Source of the DNA: an uncultured bacterium
GTDB lineage: Bacteria > DRYD01
Direction: 5' to 3'
DNA: 5,001 nt
NCBI GenBank assembly: GCA_937927985.1
Contig: CALFWH010000128.1
Coordinates: forward strand, 1-5,001
The notes beneath the pieces are model-generated. The model was not told where the DNA came from. It did no database searches and was given only the letters and a program-made list of their open reading frames with translations. Made by a program: the position numbers and the translations under genes. Positions 1 to 5,001 of this stretch are shown piece by piece. Positions within the stretch are counted from its first letter, which is position 1, and each line of letters begins with the position of its first letter.

Positions 1-28
1 AGAGTAAATAGATTAAAATACTTTCAAG

Positions 29-37
29 AAGGGTGGG
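29..37 (+). promoter_or_regulatory. Ribosome binding site deciding the kdd start
   Basis: The bases AAGGGTGGG lie seven bases before ATG at 45, a normal Shine-Dalgarno distance. They also overlap the GTG at 33, which therefore has no room for its own site. This favours ATG 45 as the true start. No promoter can be judged, because only 44 bases lie upstream. Confidence 0.65.
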
Positions 38-44
38 TAATATT

Positions 45-1082
45 ATGGATAAGTATATAGAGTTTTTGGGGGTTCACAGATCAAAAAAAACTACTAATGT
101 TTTACCTCAAGCAGCTGAAATAGTAGATAATACTTTGCCAATAAAGGAAAGTGAAATACTTTTCCAAGTAGATTCACTAAACATAGATTCTGCTAGCTTT
201 AAAAATCTAATTGATTTATCGAATGGTTCAAAAGAGAAATTAAAAGAAATAGTAATGGATATAGTAAAAACCAAAGGTAAAATGCATAATCCCAATACCA
301 ATTCTGGGGGTGTTTTTAAAGGTAAAATAAAGCAAATAGGAAAATTCTTTGAAGAATACCATAAAAATAAATATAAATTAGGTTCTAAAGTAGTTTCTCT
401 AACTTCATTAACTTTTACTCCTTTGTTTATAAACAAGATAGAGGATGTAGATATAAAGAGTGCTACTTTGTATGTAGATGGGTATGCAATACTTTTTTTA
501 AACAGTCCTTTTGCTGTAATAGATGAGTATGATTTTGAGGATGAGGTAATTATGAAAGTTTTGGATGTGGCTGGAGCTCCTGCTCAAGTAGCAAGGTATA
601 CCAAAATATCAGATACCGTTATTATTCTCGGTTCTGGTAAATCAGCTATTCTCTCTTCTTTTGAAGCCTATAAAAGAGTTAAACCTACAGGTAAAGTTTT
701 TGTATTATCAAATAATCAACAAGAATTGGATTATTTTAAACAATCAAATATATGCGATGAAACTATTCTTTGTGATTTAACAGATCCCATAGGAAGCTAT
801 AAAAAATACATTGAAATATCTGATAATCTAGCAGATTTAGTTGTTAATTGCACAAATGTACCTAATACCGAAACTGCAACAATATTACTAACTAAAGATA
901 ACGGTAAGGCTTATTTCTTTTCTATGGCTACCTCTTTTCAAAAAGCTGCTCTACAAGCAGAAGGATTAGCTAAAAATATAGAATTAATAATAGGAAATGG
1001 TTACTACCCCGAACACTACAGAATAGCTCTAAATATCCTCAAACAAAATAAATTGATTTTTCAATTCTTTAAAGATAAATAA
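45..1082 (+). CDS. kdd: L-erythro-3,5-diaminohexanoate dehydrogenase (lysine fermentation)
   Basis: The enzyme oxidatively deaminates L-erythro-3,5-diaminohexanoate to 5-amino-3-oxohexanoate with NAD(P)+, a middle step of anaerobic lysine fermentation after the aminomutases and before the keto-cleavage enzyme; it should be cytosolic. The 345-residue product has the family's usual length. Family-like stretches, judged from memory, are GVHR (9-12), VLPQ (19-22), LNIDSASF (45-52), HNP..NSGG (81-89), LDVAGAPAQ (173-181), NCTNVPNTE (268-276), YFFSMATSF (290-298) and IIGNGY (315-320). The nucleotide-binding loop reads GSGKSA (196-201), whereas relatives as I recall them carry GAGGKSG, so one residue seems missing. 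A GTG at 33 would add four residues but lies inside the ribosome binding site, so ATG at 45 is chosen. No other lysine-pathway gene is visible; partners would be upstream. Function is recognised from family similarity; activity is not shown. Confidence 0.9.
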   Translation: MDKYIEFLGVHRSKKTTNVLPQAAEIVDNTLPIKESEILFQVDSLNIDSASFKNLIDLSNGSKEKLKEIVMDIVKTKGKMHNPNTNSGGVFKGKIKQIGKFFEEYHKNKYKLGSKVVSLTSLTFTPLFINKIEDVDIKSATLYVDGYAILFLNSPFAVIDEYDFEDEVIMKVLDVAGAPAQVARYTKISDTVIILGSGKSAILSSFEAYKRVKPTGKVFVLSNNQQELDYFKQSNICDETILCDLTDPIGSYKKYIEISDNLADLVVNCTNVPNTETATILLTKDNGKAYFFSMATSFQKAALQAEGLAKNIELIIGNGYYPEHYRIALNILKQNKLIFQFFKDK

Positions 1083-1131
1083 CAAGGGAAAAAACATTTT
1101 TTTTGAGAATAAAATAAAAAGACTAATTTTT

Positions 1132-1575
1132 ATGTCAATAGAAAAAGAAAAACCTTTTTTTGAACTCTCTAAAATAAAAGATATAACCTCAGAAATTCTA
1201 AACGTAGTTTTTATTAAAAACTACTCTCTAAAAAAAGAATATAAAGTAGATACCGACATATTCTATATTAAACAAAATGGTAAAGAATACTATATTTTAA
1301 TTCTCTCTTTACCCGGCTTAAAGAAAAATTCTATAGAGATAGAAGTACAAGAAGATAAAATAATAGTTAAAGCTAAAAGAGAATTATTTTTCCCTGCTGA
1401 TATGGTTGAAATACAAGAAGATATTTTAAATTTTATAACTCAACACTCTATATCAATAGAAAATTATTATGGTAACATACATAGACAAATAAATTTACCT
1501 AAAAAGGTTAAATCTGATAATTCAAAAGCAGTCTATTTAAAAGGATTTCTCTTTATAAAATTAGAATGTCAATGA
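1132..1575 (+). CDS. Small heat-shock protein (Hsp20/alpha-crystallin family)
   Basis: This is an ATP-independent holdase that would bind unfolding proteins in the cytosol until DnaK-type chaperones refold them. An N-terminal arm (1-38) is followed by an alpha-crystallin domain (about 39-145). Visible family marks are LSLPGLKKNSIEIEV (58-72), IIVKAKRE (77-84), YYGNIHRQINLP (112-123) and the final strand with KGFLFIKLE (137-145), which matches the usual NGVLTI.L pattern. The linker between KRE and YYG is somewhat long. The protein ends at LECQ, directly after the last strand, so the C-terminal I-x-I/V tail that normally helps build large oligomers is absent. The sequence is diverged but the fold assignment is solid. 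No clear ribosome binding site precedes ATG 1132. It lies 49 bases after kdd and overlaps yidD by 10 bases, heading a tightly packed gene run. Confidence 0.85.
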   Translation: MSIEKEKPFFELSKIKDITSEILNVVFIKNYSLKKEYKVDTDIFYIKQNGKEYYILILSLPGLKKNSIEIEVQEDKIIVKAKRELFFPADMVEIQEDILNFITQHSISIENYYGNIHRQINLPKKVKSDNSKAVYLKGFLFIKLECQ

Positions 1576-1781
1576 TTTTAAAGAATATTGTTATAGGGGC
1601 TATTAAATTCTATAAAAAGTACAAAACAAGGAGTTATCCTGTATGTAAATTTTATCCTTCGTGCTCTGAATATTGTATGATAAGTATCGAGAAATATGGA
1701 ATACTAAATGGATCATTAAAGTGTTTTTTAAGAATATTAAGATGCAATATTTTTAGTAAAGGTGGGGTAGATTTACCTTGA
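1566..1781 (+). CDS. yidD: Membrane protein insertion efficiency factor YidD
   Basis: YidD is a small inner-membrane-associated protein that aids insertion of membrane proteins by the YidC/Sec pathway. The 71-residue product is of typical length and keeps both signature blocks: a cysteine motif C27-KFYPS-C33-SEY and the C-terminal RILRCNIFSKGGVDLP (56-71), corresponding to RLLRCHPF..GGYDP in relatives. Residues 3-20 form a basic, hydrophobic, likely amphipathic helix (ILKNIVIGAIKFYKKYK). Two starts are possible: ATG 1566, overlapping hsp20 by 10 bases, or ATG 1572, overlapping its TGA stop as ATGA. The second fits the usual distance from start to the FY(Q/K)K motif slightly better. Neither has a strong ribosome binding site, so translation may be coupled to hsp20. 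The gene usually sits between rnpA and yidC, so the position behind an hsp20 gene is unusual. The stop overlaps the next gene's TTG start. Confidence 0.92.
   Translation: MSMILKNIVIGAIKFYKKYKTRSYPVCKFYPSCSEYCMISIEKYGILNGSLKCFLRILRCNIFSKGGVDLP
1758..1767 (+). promoter_or_regulatory. Ribosome binding site for the TTG-started TPR gene, inside yidD
   Basis: AAAGGTGGGG lies inside the last codons of yidD (those encoding K-GG-V), ten bases before TTG 1778. It is the only purine-rich Shine-Dalgarno-like run near this start, and it supports reinitiation or coupled translation at the TTGA overlap. The same GG codons are needed for the conserved YidD GG(Y/V)D motif, so the resemblance may be partly forced by coding. 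Confidence 0.5.
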
Positions 1782-2689
1782 TTTGTCCTAAGTGTAATAC
1801 TGTTAATCAAGATGGATATAATTATTGTTATAATTGTGCTTATCCTTTAAAGGAAAATATAAAACAAAAGGAAGTAATGAAGTTATTAGGTATATCATTT
1901 GGTTATGAAATGGCCTATATTTTTGATAAGGTTATTGAAATTTATGAAGCTATTTTGAAAGAAAAGCCTCATTATGCCGATGTTAGGTATAGATTAGCTC
2001 TAGTTTATGAATTGCAAAATAAATATGATAAAGCTATAGAACATTTACAACAAGCTCTTAATATAAATCCTAATTATATTCAAGCTAGAAATAAATTAGC
2101 TGATATTTTGGTATCAGTTGGGAAATATCAGGAAGCTTTGATACAATATAAAACCTTGTTATCTACTAAAGTAAATTATACTTTTGCTGATGTTTTGAAT
2201 AATATAGGAGTAATATATGAAAAGATGGGCAATATAAAACAAGCAAAATCTTATTATATGAAATCTATATCAATTAATCCTCGCTTTGCTAAACCATATT
2301 ATAATCTAGGAAATGTCTTTTTTTCTAAAGGAAATATAGAAGAAGCTATATCAAACTACAATAAAGCAATAAATCTGAATTTAAATATCCCAGAAGTATA
2401 CAATAATCTAGCTCTAGCTTATTATAAAATTGGAAATATAGAATATGCAGAACAAAACTTGCTTAAAGCCATATACACTAACAACTTATTTTTTGATGCT
2501 TATTATAACTTAGTATTACTATACATTCAAACTAATAAATTCCAAAAAGCTCAACAAATACTTGAACAGATAACTGAAAAATTCCCCCATAGTTATGAAA
2601 TAGAATACCTTAAAAAAAATCTCCAAAAAAAACAAAAAGAAAAATTTAAAAAAGAGTCTATTGATAAATTAGAGAATAATATTAATTAA
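1778..2689 (+). CDS. Zinc-ribbon and tetratricopeptide-repeat protein
   Basis: This is a probable protein-interaction scaffold; no specific partner can be named. Residues 1-22 form a short zinc ribbon with Cys3, Cys6, Cys17 and Cys20 (C-PK-C ... C-YN-C). A degenerate helical pair (about 33-65) leads into six TPR units at about 66-99, 100-133, 135-168, 170-203, 204-237 and 238-271, with typical G/A/Y/A/P positions such as YNLGNVFFSKGNIEEAISNY. The last 25 residues are lysine-rich and probably a charged helix. No signal peptide or membrane segment is seen, so it is likely cytosolic. The TTG start at 1778 is supported because the first zinc-binding Cys is residue 3, a site (AAAGGTGGGG, 1758-1767) precedes it, and TTGA overlaps the yidD stop by four bases. 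The stop overlaps the next ATG by one base (TAATG). The domain call is firm; the biological role is unknown. Confidence 0.85.
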   Translation: MICPKCNTVNQDGYNYCYNCAYPLKENIKQKEVMKLLGISFGYEMAYIFDKVIEIYEAILKEKPHYADVRYRLALVYELQNKYDKAIEHLQQALNINPNYIQARNKLADILVSVGKYQEALIQYKTLLSTKVNYTFADVLNNIGVIYEKMGNIKQAKSYYMKSISINPRFAKPYYNLGNVFFSKGNIEEAISNYNKAINLNLNIPEVYNNLALAYYKIGNIEYAEQNLLKAIYTNNLFFDAYYNLVLLYIQTNKFQKAQQILEQITEKFPHSYEIEYLKKNLQKKQKEKFKKESIDKLENNIN

Positions 2690-3285
2690 TGAGATCAATT
2701 TTTTCTAAATTGCTATCCTTTATAAATTATTACATCTACTTAATTGAAAAGGATCCTTTTGTAAAATTAAACATAAAACCACTGGATTACATGAAAAATA
2801 AGGATTTGAAAATTAATCAAGAAACTTTGCAGTACTACAAAAAGGAATTTGAATTTATTCAAAATAATGGATTAAATTATATACAAGATATAAAAAAATG
2901 TTACTTAGATTTACCAGAAATATATAGGGAATTATTGAGTAAAGAAGAGGATATTGAAACAAAATATAAAGGTTTTAAAATTGCCGATTCATCAATAGAA
3001 TTAAATTCCAATATTATGATAAAGGGAATATTTTTAGAAAATAGACAGGATAAAATTAAAGCTGCTTATAAGTATAAATTAGCTACTTTTTATTATAAAC
3101 AATTTGAATACAAAGAATCTAAAAAAGCTTTACAAGAAGCCATTAATTACGACTCTAACAACTTTTATATTATAAACAATTTATTTATCTTAAATTATTT
3201 GTTAGGTGAATTTGAAGAGCTACAAAAAATAGTAGATTTATTAATAACTTTGGGATTAAATGAATTTATATACTTTTCAAAGTAA
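2689..3285 (+). CDS. Uncharacterised protein with TPR-like C-terminal region
   Basis: I do not recognise this 198-residue protein. The N-terminal 20 residues (IFSKLLSFINYYIYLIE) are hydrophobic and aromatic with few charges, possibly an amphipathic or membrane-touching helix, though not a clear signal peptide. The middle (about 40-120) is charged and helical in character with no motif I can name. Residues about 124-157 (AAYKYKLATFYYKQFEYKESKKALQEAINYD) and 158-191 look like two degenerate TPR units, ending close to the C-terminus. It starts on an ATG overlapping the stop of the zinc-ribbon TPR gene by one base, with no good ribosome binding site of its own, so its translation is probably coupled. 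The J-domain/TPR gene follows 22 bases later. Tight packing between two TPR proteins suggests a related job, possibly as a partner; this is inference. Composition matches the neighbours. Confidence 0.75.
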   Translation: MRSIFSKLLSFINYYIYLIEKDPFVKLNIKPLDYMKNKDLKINQETLQYYKKEFEFIQNNGLNYIQDIKKCYLDLPEIYRELLSKEEDIETKYKGFKIADSSIELNSNIMIKGIFLENRQDKIKAAYKYKLATFYYKQFEYKESKKALQEAINYDSNNFYIINNLFILNYLLGEFEELQKIVDLLITLGLNEFIYFSK

Positions 3286-3286
3286 A

Positions 3287-3301
3287 AAAGGAAGGATGTG
3301 A
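3287..3301 (+). promoter_or_regulatory. Strong ribosome binding site of the J-domain gene
   Basis: The run contains AAGGATGTGA (3292-3301), matching nine of ten positions of AAGGAGGTGA, and ends six bases before ATG 3308. It is the best Shine-Dalgarno site in the window, so the J-domain gene is probably translated independently and well, unlike the overlapping genes before it. Confidence 0.75.
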
Positions 3302-3307
3302 TTTAGG

Positions 3308-3919
3308 ATGAAGTTACCTCAAAAAGATTACTATAAACTGTTAGAGGTTAGTCCTTTAGCAACTACAGAAGAAATACAACAAGCTTTTAGGAAATTAGCA
3401 AGAAAATATCATCCAGATACTACCCAAAATCCAGTAGAAAAAAAGAGACTTCAAGAAATATATCAACAATTAGTAGACGCTCACCAATACTTAAGAGATG
3501 AAGAAAAAAGAAAAGAATATGACAATAACGTAATATTTAAGTTTAGGACATTGAGTAAAAGTCAAGTAAAAACTAAAGCTCAAACAACTACAAAGGATCA
3601 ACCTTGGTGGAAAAGTCTTTTTTCATTTGGTAAAAAGGAGAAAGAAAAAGAAGATCCTGTAAAGAAAGCTGAACAGTTGTTTTTCTTAGGAATGAGTATG
3701 ACAGCAAGACCAGATGTAAGGATGATCCAAACAGCTGTATCATATTTTGAGCAAGCTTATAAAACTAATCCCCAACTTTTGGAAGCTCTATTTAACGCAG
3801 CTTTGGGATATTACAAAATAGGAGATTTTGAAAAAGCTAAAAATCTACTAAAAGAATACATATCTAAAAGACCTTCTGACCAAGCTGCTGAAATATTATA
3901 TCGCTTAATAAACTGGTAA
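3308..3919 (+). CDS. J-domain co-chaperone with C-terminal TPRs
   Basis: J-domain proteins stimulate the ATPase of DnaK (Hsp70) and deliver substrates to it. The J domain spans about residues 6-73: helix I DYYKLLEV (7-14), helix II EEIQQAFRKLARKY (21-34), the essential HPD loop (35-37), helix III around 43-62 and helix IV with KRKEYD (67-72). There is no Gly/Phe region, zinc-finger domain or substrate-binding C-terminal domain, so this is not the general DnaJ but a specialised class C type J protein. A Lys/Thr/Gln-rich linker (about 78-98), a PWWKSLF segment (99-105) and a basic-acidic stretch (108-120) lead to a TPR region (about 121-195), clearest at ALFNAALGYYKIGDFEKAKNLLKEY (160-184). No membrane segment is evident. 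It sits 22 bases after the 198-residue gene and 4 bases before miaA. dnaK is not in the window. The client is unknown; the TPRs probably choose it. Confidence 0.88.
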   Translation: MKLPQKDYYKLLEVSPLATTEEIQQAFRKLARKYHPDTTQNPVEKKRLQEIYQQLVDAHQYLRDEEKRKEYDNNVIFKFRTLSKSQVKTKAQTTTKDQPWWKSLFSFGKKEKEKEDPVKKAEQLFFLGMSMTARPDVRMIQTAVSYFEQAYKTNPQLLEALFNAALGYYKIGDFEKAKNLLKEYISKRPSDQAAEILYRLINW

Positions 3920-3923
3920 CATT

Positions 3924-4853
3924 GTGATCCTTTTAATTACAGGACCAACTGCTATTGGAAAAACTAAGCTATCTTTAGTACTGGCTTCTCTTCTAAATGA
4001 TACCTTCATCGTTTCTGTTGATAGCAGACAAGTTTATAAATTAATGGACATCGGTACTGATAAGGTATCCAAAGAAATTAGAAAAACTATTATTCATTAT
4101 CTAATTGACGTGGTTAATCCAAATGTTGAATTTAGTTTATTCGATTTCCTAAATAAAGTAGAAAAAATTATAGAATACGCAATAAAAAAGAATAAAAATC
4201 TAATTTTGGTAGGAGGAACTTTGTTATATGTCTATTCACTAATAGAAGGATATTCATTGTGGCCAACAAACAATTTAATTAGAAAAAAATACGAAAAACT
4301 TGATATATGTCAGTTAAAAGAAATAATTTATCAAATAGACAAGAGATTTAATACTGATTTTTGTAATAAAATAAAGGATAAAAGGAGAATGGTGAGAATT
4401 GCTGAAGTAGTGGAATTAACAAACAAAAATCCTTTAGAACTATGGAAAAATAATCGAAAATTTCCCATAGATAAGATATTTATTCTATCTAATAAAAGAA
4501 GCAAAATTTATGAAGATATAAACAAAAGGGTTAATAGGCAAATAGAAGAGGGATTAATAGAAGAAGTTAAGTTTATCCTTAAAAAATTCCCTTCTGCTGA
4601 AAGTTTTAAAAGTATGAAAACTTTCGGTTATTATGAAATTATCCAATTCCTTAAAGGTAAACTTGATTTACTAACAGCAATAGAATTAATAAAGAGAAAT
4701 ACTAGAAAATTCGCCAAAAGGCAATTATCTTTCATTAAGAATAAAATTATTCCTAAATTAGATAACATAAATGGACAAGTTATAGACGTATCTTCCCAAG
4801 ATTTTAATCAGATAGCTAAAAACATAATAAAAATAATAAAAAATGACATATAA
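3924..4853 (+). CDS. miaA: tRNA dimethylallyltransferase MiaA
   Basis: MiaA transfers a dimethylallyl group from DMAPP to N6 of A37 in tRNAs that read codons starting with U, the first step toward ms2i6A. The 309-residue length is normal. In order: P-loop TGPTAIGKT (6-14), catalytic-site VDSRQVY with Asp33 (32-38), MDIGTDK (41-47), HYLIDV.NP...FS (58-71), VGGTLLY (96-102), the DKRR..R..EV...T segment (152-166), RVNRQIEEGLIEEV (202-215), the FGYYEII motif (234-240) and TRKFAKRQLSF (260-270), matching TR.YAKRQ.TW in relatives. GGTGLY is usual where GGTLLY stands here. The GTG start at 3924 is fixed by the P-loop beginning five residues later; only a weak GG-containing site precedes it, 4 bases after the J-protein stop, so coupling is likely. 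The 3' end overlaps the next reading frame by 11 bases. Confidence 0.96.
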   Translation: MILLITGPTAIGKTKLSLVLASLLNDTFIVSVDSRQVYKLMDIGTDKVSKEIRKTIIHYLIDVVNPNVEFSLFDFLNKVEKIIEYAIKKNKNLILVGGTLLYVYSLIEGYSLWPTNNLIRKKYEKLDICQLKEIIYQIDKRFNTDFCNKIKDKRRMVRIAEVVELTNKNPLELWKNNRKFPIDKIFILSNKRSKIYEDINKRVNRQIEEGLIEEVKFILKKFPSAESFKSMKTFGYYEIIQFLKGKLDLLTAIELIKRNTRKFAKRQLSFIKNKIIPKLDNINGQVIDVSSQDFNQIAKNIIKIIKNDI

Positions 4854-5001
4854 TATAAAAACTATTGAAAAAATAGACTACTATGATATATCTGCAGATT
4901 CGATAGATGAAAGAATTTTATTTTTTGACGCTGTAAAAAAAGTAATAAAAATTAATCCTGAAATATTCTGGGTAACTGCTATTGGAGGAATAGACATAAA
5001 T
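4843..5001 (+). CDS. Unrecognised gene, 5' part only (cut by window edge)
   Basis: ATG 4843 opens 53 codons with no stop up to the right edge, overlapping the end of miaA by 11 bases in another frame. The visible peptide begins MTYNIKTIEKIDYYDIS and includes a SIDERILFFDAVKKVI helix-like stretch (20-35) and FWVTAIGGIDIN (42-53), which could be the start of a beta strand followed by a loop. I cannot assign a family. Length, downstream content and end are unknown. Support as a real gene comes from the open frame, ordinary amino-acid composition and the overlapping style shared by this gene run. No ribosome binding site is visible in the A-rich bases before it, so translation may be coupled to miaA. 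A later start cannot be excluded. Confidence 0.6.
   Translation, partial: MTYNIKTIEKIDYYDISADSIDERILFFDAVKKVIKINPEIFWVTAIGGIDIN

Noticed and set aside
1..60. Frame-1 open stretch that could be the 3' end of an upstream gene (ends TAG 58-60)
   Set aside because: Only about 19 codons are visible, its last residues are read through the kdd ribosome binding site, and the peptide fits no lysine-pathway C-terminus I know. Too short to support.
107..436. Reverse-strand open frame of 109 codons
   Set aside because: It lies wholly inside kdd, which has strong family similarity across this stretch, and the reverse peptide shows no recognisable motif. It is a shadow frame.
1051..1074. Inverted repeat AATTGA-TTTT-TCAATT followed by CTTTAAAG near the end of kdd
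   Set aside because: The stem is six A/T-dominated pairs inside coding sequence with no T-run directly after, so it is not a credible terminator; such palindromes are expected by chance at this composition.
1086..1104. GGGAAAAAACA followed by T8 as a terminator after kdd
   Set aside because: There is no GC-containing stem; only A-run/T-run pairing with a two-base loop. It cannot be called a rho-independent terminator.
1779..1850. Hydrophobic 22-codon extension if the yidD TGA were read through
   Set aside because: YidD already ends with its normal GG(Y/V)D.P tail, Trp is coded by TGG elsewhere (WW in the J protein), and the hydrophobic stretch is the zinc-ribbon coding read in another frame.
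3286..3307. Possible promoter or terminator in the gap before the J-domain gene
   Set aside because: The 22 bases are filled by the ribosome binding site and contain no hairpin or paired promoter boxes.

Overview
This window is a very AT-rich bacterial segment; hand-counted 300-base stretches come to roughly 25% G+C. Every gene is read from the + strand and coding density is very high. TGG encodes Trp and TGA is used as a stop, so the standard bacterial code applies. Ribosome binding sites, where present, resemble AAGGAGGTGA, and GTG and TTG starts are used alongside ATG. Together with a lysine-fermentation enzyme this suggests an anaerobic, amino-acid-using bacterium with a low-GC genome. 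The phylum cannot be fixed from this sequence alone.

Layout. (1) Positions 45-1082 carry kdd, L-erythro-3,5-diaminohexanoate dehydrogenase of the lysine fermentation pathway; any partner genes would lie upstream, outside the window. (2) After a 49-base gap, positions 1132-3285 hold four genes joined by overlaps of 10, 4 and 1 bases: a small heat-shock protein (Hsp20), YidD (membrane protein insertion factor), a zinc-ribbon plus TPR protein, and an unrecognised 198-residue protein with a TPR-like C-terminus. (3) After 22 bases comes a J-domain/TPR fusion protein (3308-3919). (4) After 4 bases comes miaA (3924-4853), the tRNA A37 dimethylallyltransferase. (5) An unrecognised reading frame overlaps the end of miaA by 11 bases and runs off the right edge.

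How the genes fit together. From Hsp20 to the right edge the spacing is that of a single transcription unit. Its first five genes are an unusual set: a holdase chaperone, a membrane-insertion helper, two TPR proteins and a J-domain co-chaperone carrying its own TPRs. I infer that they may act together in handling unfolded or newly made membrane proteins, with miaA as a translation-quality gene in the same transcript. This rests on context only. No RNA gene, mobile element, CRISPR array or convincing terminator was seen, and no gene-free stretch exceeds about 50 bases.
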